From: Synchiropus splendidus
Lineage: Eukaryota; Chordata; Actinopteri; Syngnathiformes; Callionymidae
Direction: 5' to 3'
Length of the DNA stretch: 64,000 bases
NCBI RefSeq assembly: GCF_027744825.2
Contig: NC_071347.1
Location: 14,054,501-14,118,500 of the forward strand
Shown here: positions 11,544 through 22,013 of the stretch, piece after piece
How positions within the stretch are numbered: position 1 is the first letter of the stretch
Layout of the letters: each line of letters begins with the position of its first letter
Notes under the pieces: model-generated
Databases searched by the model: none
Told to the model about the DNA's origin: nothing
Seen by the model: only the letters and a program-made list of their open reading frames with translations
Translations under genes and position numbers: made by a program

Positions 11544-14291
11544 CTGCAGATTCCAATAAACTATTTTCGCTCTACTCTGTTGGTGTCAATTGCGAACCTT
11601 ATCTTACCCCCACAGCCTTAAAACATAGGCGGACGCTATCCTCCTCCTAAGCTTGGGAATCTGTCTGAGTCTCTTCAAAACTGCAATTTGCCATTCATTT
11701 TCTATCTGAGAAGAACAGAGGTGGCTTTGGTCCACTCCAGTAGCAGTCTTAGTAGCTCCCCAGCACATCAACAGACTCCACCCGCTGGCGACTCCCCTCA
11801 CCTGGGTCTCCACACATGGTGGCCAGATCATCGCACCCGTGAACCTCAACCTTCGCCCCTGGATCCCAGTGCTCCAGCTGCCTGTCTAATCTGTCATCGT
11901 TGACCCACTTGGTTCTGAGAACTGCCTCCCCCTTTCGATTGTCTTAAGGGATCTATCCATCAGCTTGGTGCTCTGAGCTTCCCAAAGACCTGCACATGAA
12001 CAACCAAGATCTATGATCAGACAGGTGGCGTGTGGAATAGCAACATTCATAAGAGTCAGATGCTCTAAACGCTGCACCTAGACGTACAAAACTAGGGCAT
12101 TGTCTGAATTAGTTTTGTCGTGTTGTGCTCTTTCTCTCATGGAATCAATGTGTCTTGAATTTTTCACCAGCAGTTCCACACAGAACCCAACAATTGGAGA
12201 CAGGGGTTGACCTGCTGCAGATGGGGTGACTGCTGTGCTCGGTTATTAATTTCCTCTGAGGTGAAATCTGCTATTCTTGGATCCCCTGTCACCTGCTACT
12301 CTCCAGCGCTGGTCTTACATCATCTATACTTGATCGCGGATCATTGAAATTCATAGCCTGTTCTACTTGTTTATGTAAATGCTGATGTTGGTGTCTGTCA
12401 CTCTTCTCAATATTGTTGTGATTAATTTATGCTGCCCCACATTCCCCACCTAGCAGATCACCCAGTCCTCAGCGGCAGATGCTGCCAGCTGTTGGGGAAT
12501 TTGGCAAAAAAAAAAAGGGAAATGGTTTTGTTCACTGACAGGGTAGAGGATTGTGGTCTAGTGACCTCTTATTCTGAAGAGTCACGTGAAGAAACAACCA
12601 AGTTTTAGTTGTGTTAGTAAGTGTAAAAGCTGTGCTGAAATGGTGATGCACAAGTTGCTAAAACACATACTGTACCCAAACCATCACACAAAAACACACT
12701 CATAAAGAAAATCATTTTGATCAAATAACTCATTTTCTTGAAAGAATTTATTTATCAGTTGCACTTATACTAGAAATCGCTACTAAAAATGCTTGTATTT
12801 ACGTTCATATCCAACCCCAATATTTCCCAAACTGATGGGAGGCTTACCTTGTGTTTAGCTTAGCGTCTAGCAGTGGCCTCCATTCGCACTTGCTTTTGTA
12901 CATTCTTTTGTGTTTTGACTCGCGGGCCCACAAGTTACATACCTGGACAACCTAGCTACCTAGCTACAGAGTCTGCCATCTAGTGGTGTGGTGGTGCATA
13001 GCTACTGTATTTTTTTTTGTTTTTTTTTGTTTTACCGAATACATTTTTAAAATCCATAACAATCTTCTCCAGTCTTCATTCTTTGATCTATACAGGGTGT
13101 TGTCATTCCATATCTCGCAACATCCTCTACTCGTGCCTGGCACAAAAACCAACACACATGCCTGAAGCCTGCAATTACCTGCGTGTAAGAGGCGACTGGT
13201 GGCGATGTCATCGCTGTGGTCGGGAGATATTAGTGCCAGCAGGGGCGGCTGACATCACAGAGCTGCCACAGGGGTGTCTAACAGAGCAGAAAATAATAGC
13301 TGTGAAAGTCATTAAGACCCATTTACAATGTGTTGAGTGTTCTAATTCAGACTGGAAACTGACTCCAGATTGTTTGTGAGCCAGCATGTGGCTCATTCCT
13401 GCCCAGGTTAAAGTGGACTTAAGCGTCGATTAGTTGACAACCTGAGCACACTGCTTTTTTTATTGAATTTATTCATTTGAATGGAAATTAGAATTATGAA
13501 TTTAACTAGTCACTTTTTTAACTTCTTTTTTTGTTTTTCTCTGAGAAACTGTGAATAGGTCCCCACAGTGGCCCTTTCGGGGGCCAAACATTTTGGCAGG
13601 TCGCATTACTGTCTCAGTAATGCTCGTGTCACAGATATCTATTGTCGCTCCTCTTCCACCCTGCCAGCACTCTCTTCTTCACCTCCCTCACTCAGAATGA
13701 TTGAACCAACAAACTGGGATTGATTTGTAAATTACAAAGTGTAAACTGTGTCCGTCCAATTTTAGATGGCTGTGATATGGAACTTTCTTGAAGCAGAAAA
13801 CTCGAGACAACATGACAAACGGAAGTCAGAATAAATACAAAATAGAACAGCTGGATTCATTCTGTCTTATTTATCATAATATTTTTTATGTTTAATTCCT
13901 TTCCTTGAAAAAAAAAAATCCATAAATCCTTTGTCATTCTCTGCGGTTTCTGCCCTGAATGCCGGCGCCACCTGCTGTCCGAACAATATTTCAAGGTATC
14001 AAAATACTGAGAAAGAATAATTGTAAGACAGCGATGTAGGGTGAAAATAAAAAACAATGCGGGTGTAAATAAGTGACTTGGTAGAGGGCAGCATTCTCTG
14101 GCTATTTCATTATAGTAATCATCCTTCTGCCTTTGAGCAAGGCAACAAAAGAGAAATGAACTTGCAGTGCTTCCTGGTGAACACTCATATATCTGTCATG
14201 GAGCCTGTTCCCTTTTCAGGCTGCAGTGGCCAACCAGAGCGATTGGAATACACTAGCATACATAATAAAACATGGGCCACCAAACCCCTCC
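11544..14291. other. Non-coding stretch with two CTCF-like motifs
   Basis: No gene recognised. A perfect match to the CTCF core consensus CCASYAGRKGGCRS is on the - strand at 12973-12986, and a 13/14 match on the - strand at 13967-13980. Poly-T/TTTG runs occur near 13009-13034. The block 11590-12080 looks like decayed coding-type sequence without frame-preserving homology that I can name. Confidence 0.35.
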
Positions 14292-14316
14292 CACACACAC
14301 ACACACACACACACAC
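14292..14316. repeat. (CA)n microsatellite
   Basis: About 12 uninterrupted CA units. Confidence 0.95.
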
Positions 14317-14727
14317 TCAAACGCTAACATATGGTCTCTGTTGTCTGCCTGTGTATCTTCTGATGAAAAAGCAGAAGGTGAAATTAAAGTGGGACCAAAA
14401 TAGGAAAAGTGCTGGACACAGGGAAGAGATGAGAGGAAGAGTCCAGAGAGTTAAATAAAGTGGAGGCGCAGAAAAAGGCTTTTTCCTTCAGTGTGCCTGA
14501 GATTGCACCGGGGAAGGATCTACTGCCAAAGCAATTGTGCTCCACTTTTATTGTTCCATCCAACCTGCTGTTTTGGTATTAAAAAAAGGAGTCTTTATGT
14601 TCATAAGAAGCATTGGAGTGGTGTCCCCTCGTGTTGGCACCAAGTCTGGTCTTTATTCTGAGCTCTGCCATTCAGTTTAGGTGGACTGAGTTCACCGCAA
14701 CATCATCTCTCTGAAGAAAGTTTGAGA

Positions 14728-14732
14728 CAGTT
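14728..14732. repeat. Target site duplication CAGTT, left copy
   Basis: CAGTT directly abuts the TG that starts the 5' LTR. The same five bases follow the 3' LTR at 18130-18134. A perfect 5-bp duplication is usual for Ty3/gypsy-class integrases and fixes the element's ends. Confidence 0.9.
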
Positions 14733-15545
14733 TGTGACAAAGTGGCTGAGAGTCACCCATTTGTCTCAGTTAAAGTTATTGTTGTATGCTTGTTTAGTTG
14801 ATTTAATTCCATCGTTAACCTGGATCATGCGTTCAAACTATCCCGGGTCATGTTTGAGTTGCATCTTCTGGTGTATCAAAAAATCAACACAAAGGAGTTT
14901 GGTTATGTTAAAGCACGTTTATTGGTTCAATTAAATGTCAGTTATTTAGGAATTATTGGTTAAGCATGTTGGTTGTGTTACTCACCACGAGGCCTTCAGG
15001 TAAAAGGAGGACGTGGCGGCTCACTTCCTGGTTTTATCACCTTGGTGATGTCATTAGTGACATCATAGAAAGATTCAACTGTGGGGGAGGCCAAGGTAGT
15101 GAAGTGTTTTGTTTTGTTTTAATATCTATGATGGAGTGATGGAGCGAGGTTGAGCGTGATGCGGCAGATTGTGGTCAAAGTATGCTGAGCAGTGCACTTT
15201 GATTCTTCAAGTATTCTTCAAGTTATGGTTGTTAGTGGTATTGGGGATTTACCTGTTGAGAGGTACAGTCCATGTACAAACGCTTAAAGAGAGCAGCGTG
15301 CAGGCCAGAGGGGGGAGGCTGCAGCGTGCAGAGGTGTGCACAAGTGTGTAAGAGCAATTTCTGTTATTTCAGTCTTTTCAGTTACGCTGAGTTAACTGTT
15401 GAGTTTCTTGGCAATCCATGGTTTTCTTTTATTTTTGGGCTATTTTTTGCATCCTCGAGCAGCTTGTCAATAAATTTCTTTGGTGAAGCAAGCAAAGTGT
15501 CTCCAGCGTCTGCCTCCTACACCTACTCTGGCCTGGATTACCACA
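14733..15545 (+). repeat. 5' LTR
   Basis: 813 bp, TGTGACAAAG...ATTACCACA. Compared line by line with 17317-18129 I found no difference. A polyadenylation-type AATAAA is at 15469-15474. A reading frame opens at 15272 inside the LTR and runs without a stop into the internal ORF. Confidence 0.95.
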
Positions 15546-15547
15546 TT

Positions 15548-15565
15548 TGGTGGCAGTGGTGGGAT
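15548..15565 (+). promoter_or_regulatory. Primer binding site, tRNA-Leu-like
   Basis: TGGTGGCAGTGGTGGGAT begins two bases (TT) after the LTR end. From memory, the 3' end of vertebrate tRNA-Leu(AAG) ends CCCACCGCTGCCA plus CCA, whose complement TGGTGGCAGCGGTGGGAT differs at one base, giving a G-T pair. Minus-strand priming by tRNA-Leu is the likely reading. Confidence 0.65.
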
Positions 15566-15592
15566 GCCAAGCCTGTAGGGGGCAGTGAAGGC

Positions 15593-17296
15593 ATGCCAAC
15601 CAGAAGGAGGAGAGTTTTTCAAGAAGGACAAAAGGTACTTCTGCTGCTGCCAACATCAGAAAGTGCTCTACTGGCAAAATGGCAGGGGCCATACATTGTG
15701 AATAAGAAGACTGGCCCAGTCACATATGAACTGTTATTACCAGATCGACGGAAGAAGCACCAAGTGTTCCATGTGAATCTTTTGAAAGAGTGGAGAGACC
15801 GACCAGAGCAGGCTGCAACCTTGTGGGCACGTACAGTTGTGGACGAGGAGGAGCTGCAGGAGCAGTATTTTCCATCGACGAAGGAGAACACCGTTTTCCC
15901 TGATTTAAGTCATCTCTCCGTAAATCAACGGCAAGAATTACAAGTTCACATGACAGAAGATCTCTTCAGCCTCAAACCTGGTTATACTCATCTCATGGAA
16001 CATCAGATCCGGCCGCATTCACCTGAACAGAAACCCATAAGAGACACCACCTGTCGTATTCCGGCCACTCTGGTTGAAGAGTTGAAGAAGGAGGTGGAGC
16101 AGATGCTGGTGAATGGAATCATTGAGCCTTCTCGCAGTGAGTGGTGCAGTCCAGTTGTGCTGGTTCCAAAGAAAGATGACAAATTGAGATTTTGTGTCAA
16201 CTTCTCAAAACTGAATGCTGTGTCAGCTTTTGATCCCTATCCAATGCCAAGGGTTGATGAACTGATTGAGCGCCTGGGAAATGCCAGCTTCCTGACGACT
16301 CTGGATCTCTGCAAGGGATACTGGCAAGTGCCTCTAGCCGAATCATCGAAGGACTTCACAACGTTCAGGGTTCCAAGTGGCTTGTTCAGATTCAGAGTGA
16401 TGCCCTTTGGACTGCATGGTGCACCAGCAACATTTCAAAGGTTGGTGGATGAAGTATTGAGAGGCGCAGAGAATTATGCAGCAGCATATATTGATGACAT
16501 TGTAATATTCAGTGAGACGTGGGAGGAGCATGTTCAACATCTTGGTGATGTGTTTCAACGCATCAGGAATGCCGGCCTAGTCATCAACGCCCAGAAGTGT
16601 CACATCGCGAAGCCTGAGGTTCAGTACCTAGGCTATGTAATTGGAGATGGCGGAATTCGTCCTCAAGTTGGAAAAGTGAATGCGATTGCTGCTTCTCCAC
16701 TGCCAAATACCAAAAGGAGGCTACGGTCATTCTTGGGGTTAGTAGGATGGTATCGTCGGCTCATCCCTAACTTCTCATCAAGAGCTGCCATATTGACAGA
16801 CATGACACGTAAATCCAGCCCTGTTAAAGTTAAATGGACTCCAGAAAGTCAAAATGCTTTCAATGATTTGAGAAACTGTTTGTGTCAGGAACCTGTTTTA
16901 CAATGTCCAGATTTCAGTCAACCATTTACTGTGCAGACAGATGCCTCTGAAAAGGGTCTGGGAGCGGTGTTACTGCAAGGGGAGGAGGACAACCGTTTTC
17001 CGGTGCAGTATATTAGTCGAAAACTCTTTCCAAGAGAGTTGAAGTATTCTACGGTGGAAAAGGAAGCATTGGCCATTAAGTGGGCTTTGGACACACTGAG
17101 ATATTATCTAATTGGTAAAGAGTTTGTTCTTCATTCTGACCATCGTGCACTGCAGTGGATTCACAAAATGAAAGACACAAATGCTAGAATTACTAGATGG
17201 TACATATCTCTCCAACCATACCGGTTTCAGGTCCAGTATCGACCAGGCCGTGATAACGTTGTTGCTGACTTCCTGTCCCGTGACTCTGAGGAGTAA
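15593..17296 (+). CDS. pol: Truncated pol: integrase C-terminus, reverse transcriptase, RNase H
   Basis: 567 codons from the first ATG after the LTR leader to TAA; the frame is also open back to 15272. Residues about 12-67 form a GPY/F-like integrase C-terminal module (LLAKWQGPYIV, then HQVFHVNLLKEW). Reverse transcriptase spans about 150-365: LRFCVNFSKLNAV, first catalytic Asp 238 in TTLDLCKGYWQ, FGLHGAPATFQ, and YIDD at 299-302. RNase H follows at about 440-565: Asp450 in QTDAS, Glu489 in STVEKEAL, Asp516 in HSDHRALQ, and a terminal RPGRDNVVADFLSR. There are no stops or frameshifts. No gag CCHC box, aspartic protease DTG/DSG or integrase HHCC/DDE core exists in the element. The start is inferred: the ATG may be the original gag or pol start fused by deletion to the integrase end. 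The RT and RNase H active-site residues are all present, so enzymatic function is possible but unproven. Confidence 0.9.
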   Translation: MPTRRRRVFQEGQKVLLLLPTSESALLAKWQGPYIVNKKTGPVTYELLLPDRRKKHQVFHVNLLKEWRDRPEQAATLWARTVVDEEELQEQYFPSTKENTVFPDLSHLSVNQRQELQVHMTEDLFSLKPGYTHLMEHQIRPHSPEQKPIRDTTCRIPATLVEELKKEVEQMLVNGIIEPSRSEWCSPVVLVPKKDDKLRFCVNFSKLNAVSAFDPYPMPRVDELIERLGNASFLTTLDLCKGYWQVPLAESSKDFTTFRVPSGLFRFRVMPFGLHGAPATFQRLVDEVLRGAENYAAAYIDDIVIFSETWEEHVQHLGDVFQRIRNAGLVINAQKCHIAKPEVQYLGYVIGDGGIRPQVGKVNAIAASPLPNTKRRLRSFLGLVGWYRRLIPNFSSRAAILTDMTRKSSPVKVKWTPESQNAFNDLRNCLCQEPVLQCPDFSQPFTVQTDASEKGLGAVLLQGEEDNRFPVQYISRKLFPRELKYSTVEKEALAIKWALDTLRYYLIGKEFVLHSDHRALQWIHKMKDTNARITRWYISLQPYRFQVQYRPGRDNVVADFLSRDSEE

Positions 17297-17303
17297 CGGT
17301 ATT

Positions 17304-17314
17304 AAGGGGGGGGG
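17304..17314 (+). promoter_or_regulatory. Polypurine tract
   Basis: AAGGGGGGGGG lies two bases (TG) upstream of the 3' LTR start, the expected place for plus-strand priming. The two-base gap mirrors the two bases between the 5' LTR and the primer site. It fits removal of two terminal bases by integrase. Confidence 0.8.
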
Positions 17315-17316
17315 TG

Positions 17317-18129
17317 TGTGACAAAGTGGCTGAGAGTCACCCATTTGTCTCAGTTAAAGTTATTGTTGTATGCTTGTTTAGTTGATTTAATTCCATCGTT
17401 AACCTGGATCATGCGTTCAAACTATCCCGGGTCATGTTTGAGTTGCATCTTCTGGTGTATCAAAAAATCAACACAAAGGAGTTTGGTTATGTTAAAGCAC
17501 GTTTATTGGTTCAATTAAATGTCAGTTATTTAGGAATTATTGGTTAAGCATGTTGGTTGTGTTACTCACCACGAGGCCTTCAGGTAAAAGGAGGACGTGG
17601 CGGCTCACTTCCTGGTTTTATCACCTTGGTGATGTCATTAGTGACATCATAGAAAGATTCAACTGTGGGGGAGGCCAAGGTAGTGAAGTGTTTTGTTTTG
17701 TTTTAATATCTATGATGGAGTGATGGAGCGAGGTTGAGCGTGATGCGGCAGATTGTGGTCAAAGTATGCTGAGCAGTGCACTTTGATTCTTCAAGTATTC
17801 TTCAAGTTATGGTTGTTAGTGGTATTGGGGATTTACCTGTTGAGAGGTACAGTCCATGTACAAACGCTTAAAGAGAGCAGCGTGCAGGCCAGAGGGGGGA
17901 GGCTGCAGCGTGCAGAGGTGTGCACAAGTGTGTAAGAGCAATTTCTGTTATTTCAGTCTTTTCAGTTACGCTGAGTTAACTGTTGAGTTTCTTGGCAATC
18001 CATGGTTTTCTTTTATTTTTGGGCTATTTTTTGCATCCTCGAGCAGCTTGTCAATAAATTTCTTTGGTGAAGCAAGCAAAGTGTCTCCAGCGTCTGCCTC
18101 CTACACCTACTCTGGCCTGGATTACCACA
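17317..18129 (+). repeat. 3' LTR
   Basis: 813 bp, same termini and, by eye, same sequence as 14733-15545. AATAAA is at 18053-18058. It is followed directly by CAGTT (18130-18134). Confidence 0.95.
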
Positions 18130-18134
18130 CAGTT
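18130..18134. repeat. Target site duplication CAGTT, right copy
   Basis: Matches 14728-14732 exactly. Confidence 0.9.
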
Positions 18135-19780
18135 AGAACCGAATGGCTTATCAAGGAGTCAAAGTCAGTCACCACGGAGGGAGAACTGTGGAGCTCCTGG
18201 TCTCTTTGTGTGGATCCACCGAAGAGCTTTCACTGCACAAGCTGGAATGTGGAGGATGATGGGAACATCTTCAGATGCATTCAGACCAGGAGAATTTCCC
18301 ACAGGGCGACACATCCCGGAGGAATGTTGGTGGAAATGGCAGAACAGAATAGAAACTCTCAGTCTGACACTAGAGACAGTCAACCTGGCCCCGCAGCTCC
18401 AGGACATGGAAGAGAGGAAGACATTATAAAAGCAGGTGGAGCAGAGGAGACCTCCACGTAGATGTGATGGTTCTTCATATCCCTCTCAAGAGGCTGCAGA
18501 TCTTGGCCCAGCTACCCATCAGATCCAGCTTACCTCGGTGGTTGTTCCGCGAGCGCCCCCTAGAGGCCCGCAAAAAGTTTGATACCTTTGGGCTGCAAGG
18601 CCCGCAAGACGCTGTTTTACTACTGTACATTAGCCACTTGTGGTGGCTGTAGTGTATCACTGAATTGACTTGACAGCTGCATATCAGTGATAGTTAACAA
18701 CTATGGAGAAGATGTTGAAAAGAAAAAATGATATGTAAAATGATGACCTCCAACAGTAAAAACTGTTCATGTAAGTTGTCAGTTTTGAAAATTAATTGGA
18801 ATATTTTATGGTGGTACTTTCATTTACACTTTACTTACATCGTCTTTGGAGTTTAAATAAATTATATTGTTCTTTATGACATTTAGGCATGTTTTTTTTT
18901 ATATTCATTTTATTCAGAATGTGATTCAGTTTTTTCAATTTTATCAACAGTTTGCAGTGTATTTTTTTTCTTTTTTTGTTTAGTAAATTTGATGAACATG
19001 ACTTGCTCCTGGTTCTGCTGCTGGTTGGACTTTTCCATGACAAATATCTTTGTGATGATCACATGGTTTTGGTTTGTTTATGTTTAAGTTGATTAAATAT
19101 GGTTACAGATCACAAATGTAACCAAGAGTAATGAATCAGTTCCATTACTTGAATGGGCCCCGGGGGCCCATTTGTTCTGGGAAAGCTGGGCCCCGAGATC
19201 AAAAAGGTTAAGAAGCCCTGCTTTAGATGAAGATGTTTTTTTTCTTTTGCAGAATCAGCCTTCAAAAATAATTCCATGAATGAGTCTAACCTTCAACAAC
19301 AGAAGGAATATTATGGGAAGCATCTTGATGTTCGCGCTTCAAGGTCTTTAAATTACATTACGTTTTCATACGACGCCACGCAAACAAAGCTTTGGACACT
19401 AAACGGCACCTCAGCAACTAAAATACATTATTGATAACAGACTCATATTTCTTGTTAAAGAGTGCTGATAAATTTAGTAAAAATAATCTTTGTTTGTTGA
19501 TGTAGACTGTGTTGAGATTGATGGGTTGTTTAACATCAACTTAACAAGTGAAATTCAGAACAGTGCTGCTATTAGAATTATCCTATATATATTGTTTGAT
19601 CTATTAGGAATCGGAGAAATGGATCAAACAGGAAATCTGGAATCAGACACATTACGTTACAGAAATAAAGACGTCAACAAATGGCACTTTGGATCATCTG
19701 AAGTAGATCTAATTTTTCACAGTATCTGATCATTGAATGAAAGGTGCTATGACTGCATTACATGTGCACCAAGCTTCAGA
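18135..19780. other. Non-coding stretch, no gene
   Basis: Pre-insertion flanking DNA. A CTCF-like match (13/14) is on the - strand at 18552-18565. GC-rich palindromic GGGCCCCGGGGGCCCA near 19159, followed by AAGAAGCCCTG, resembles the end of a hAT-type repeat. No exon recognised. Confidence 0.4.
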
Positions 19781-19815
19781 CACTCACACACACACACACT
19801 CACACACACACACAG
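19781..19815. repeat. (CA)n microsatellite with CT interruptions
   Basis: CACTCACACACACACACACT followed by CACACACACACACA. Confidence 0.93.
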
Positions 19816-21440
19816 AGGCAGTTGATTTAAAGGAGTGCGATTGCCCTCTATTCATCATGCGCCACCTCCGTGACTGTCCCCTGCCAAGTCACAGCGATTT
19901 GTCATCATCTCTGACAATGAACACATTTTACTATTCTCTCTCTGATGAGCCATCTGAGTCTGACATCTGCCTCTTGCTTTACTATTTTTAGCTCTTAATC
20001 GCTGTTTGCCCCAGGAATAAATAAAATCCAGTGATGCGTGACATTGATCATTGGGAGAAATTCTTGGGTAATAAATTGTTTTCTTTTCTTTTCCACCTTG
20101 AAGCAGTGGAAAAATGATGTTCACAATCGATGTGGAGTAGTCTGCAACAAAAGAAGATAAACGCTGTGGTCAAACTTTTTCTTTTGAAGATTCAGTGAGA
20201 TGAAAACACCCAACAGATATGCAACATTTAGCAGAAAATCCTGTGGAAAATTCCATTGTGATTTTAGGAGGGCGCAAGGTTCTGAATACTTGTGAGTGTT
20301 TGGGAGGATTTTGACTTGACTTTAAGAGAGTGTCCTTCTCATTCGGCGGGTTGACTAATCATCCTCTTGGTCTATTTCTGGAGACCATGAGAACGACAAG
20401 TTATCATTCTAATGTGAGCCTAGTCGACAGGCAGGATAAGTGTGAGATATATATGTTGCAGAAACGACTTGCTTAACATAGACCAGGACATCCATTTTAC
20501 ACCTCCACGCAGGTGGAGCCCCTGGACATATTAGAGGGGGAACTTCTGTCACGTTCTGTGGAGACCCTGGTCGGCAGACCCGACTTCTAATAAAGCAAGG
20601 AAAACTCGCTTTATTAGAAGCAGAGCTGAAAGGCAGATACAAAGGATTTGTTTTTCAAAATAAATTGCCACAAAAAGGAGTGTAATATCTCTTTGTGGTA
20701 GCTTCAGGGACGAGTCGGTCGTGTTTGCACTCGGAATTGGGCTGGTGAGTGAGTGAGAGAGTGAATGAGTGAGCCTCCGCGACGCGTGTCACAGGATGTC
20801 TGGCGCATCGATCCGTCCAGGAGGAAACACTTCCTTTCATCCGTGTGCTCTTATTGTCAGAATGCTGCTGCAGATCGCCTCATATCATTAATCAATTATT
20901 CACCAGCAGCCCGTTAATCTTTAATGAGTGAGGCTGCTGCGGTCAATTACTAATGAATTGTGGTCATGGAGAGGAAGCGCAGAGGAGAGGCCCAACGCAC
21001 TCTGTTTATACGTGTCCGCACATGCAAGGCTTCAGATGTGGTCCAAGTCACTGAGGTGACCATCACGCCACGTCTTAAATCTAAGCAGAAGTTAACACAA
21101 AGACCTCGCTATGCGAGAATATACAAGAGTATTTGTCTGCCTTAAGGTTTGGAAGGACACATTCTGCAGAAAATTGCTCATAATGTAGAAGGACATTTTG
21201 TTCATTCAACCTCTACTGACTGACAATAAATATAAAGAAACAATGAAAGGTCGCATTTAAGTTACTCAAAATGTATATGGAAACATCTCCTCTGTTGTGG
21301 CTCTTGCCATTTTTTCAAAGGTTATCGATTGGTGCTTTAATGTCATTAATTATTTTTGCTTTTTTTACAAATTCATTTTGTTATACAAATTACTTACTTG
21401 TGACCATTTGATTTGTCAACGGCCATTAAAGTATTTATTA
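19816..21440. other. Non-coding stretch, no gene
   Basis: Contains a perfect 13-bp hairpin at 20584-20620 and homeodomain-site-rich ATTA/TAAT sequence at 20885-20960 that could be a conserved enhancer, which cannot be judged from one sequence. No coding exon identified. Confidence 0.4.
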
Positions 21441-21506
21441 AATAATAACAACAACAACAACAACAATAATAACAATAATATTAATAATAATAACAATAAT
21501 AATAAT
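21441..21506. repeat. (AAC/AAT)n microsatellite
   Basis: Imperfect trinucleotide array of AAT and AAC. It abuts the truncated end of the adjacent Tigger-like element. Confidence 0.93.
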
Positions 21507-21945
21507 TTGTAGTAGTGAATGTAGAGTGTCTGCTGCAGGTGCGCTGTTCGTCTATGTGTGTGGCGGCTGCATGTGGGAGGGGTTGCCGAGTGAGTGACGT
21601 CTCTCCAGAAGTGAAGAGGTGCCCGGTGCGTGTCCAGCTCTGAATGTGCGCTTCTGTGCAGTTTGGCTGTGACAAAGTCATAAACCAAGTAACGCTCTGT
21701 CCCAGACTCGCCTCATCCCTGTCCCAGCTCCAGCCCACAACAGGACATCAAACGTGTTATACACAGTAACAAAGCGCATCGTGGGTCAGCTGATCGGTCC
21801 GAGCACGTTATGTTTTTTCCGGCTTTTCTCTGGGGCGTTCGAGTTCTGGATTTTCGTTCAAAATCCGAAGCAAAGAAATTTCGAAATTTTAGTTCCAACT
21901 CCGATTTGTCCGAATTCCGAAATTTTCCAAAACCGAGGTACCACT
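21507..21945 (-). mobile_element. Tigger/pogo-like MITE, truncated copy
   Basis: The right boundary reads ACCGAGGTACCACTG followed by TA. This is the reverse complement of the terminus CAGTGGTACCTCGGTTTT, resembling Tigger-type ends (CAGGCATACCTCG in human Tigger1, from memory), which insert at TA. The inner 21507-21738 matches 40598-40830 in opposite orientation at high identity. The other end is replaced by the trinucleotide array, so this copy is incomplete. It has no transposase. Confidence 0.6.
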
Positions 21946-22013
21946 GTACTTGCATTGGAGTACTTGTGCAATTACACATAAAGTTACTTTGTGGTTTGTT
22001 ATGTTTCCATATA

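Larger units (their letters stand above)
14733..18129 (+). mobile_element. Gmr1-like Ty3/gypsy LTR retrotransposon, internally deleted
   Basis: The 3,397-bp insertion consists of LTR (14733-15545), a 1,771-bp internal region (15546-17316) and LTR (17317-18129). The LTRs start TG, end CA, are both 813 bp and look identical by eye, so integration is very recent. A perfect CAGTT duplication flanks it. A primer binding site follows the 5' LTR and a polypurine tract precedes the 3' LTR. The single internal ORF keeps the integrase C-terminus, reverse transcriptase and RNase H in that order. This places integrase upstream of RT, as known for Gmr1-like elements of deuterostomes. Gag, protease and the integrase zinc-finger and catalytic core are absent, so this copy must have moved with proteins supplied in trans, or lost them afterwards. 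Confidence is high for an LTR element and moderate for the Gmr1-like clade. Confidence 0.93.

Noticed and set aside
15429..16558. Several - strand frames over the retroelement
   Set aside because: They are shadows of the pol ORF on the opposite strand with no domains.
21481..21738. Conserved-looking frame shared with 40598-40830
   Set aside because: The similarity is at DNA level between two MITE copies; the frame is incidental.
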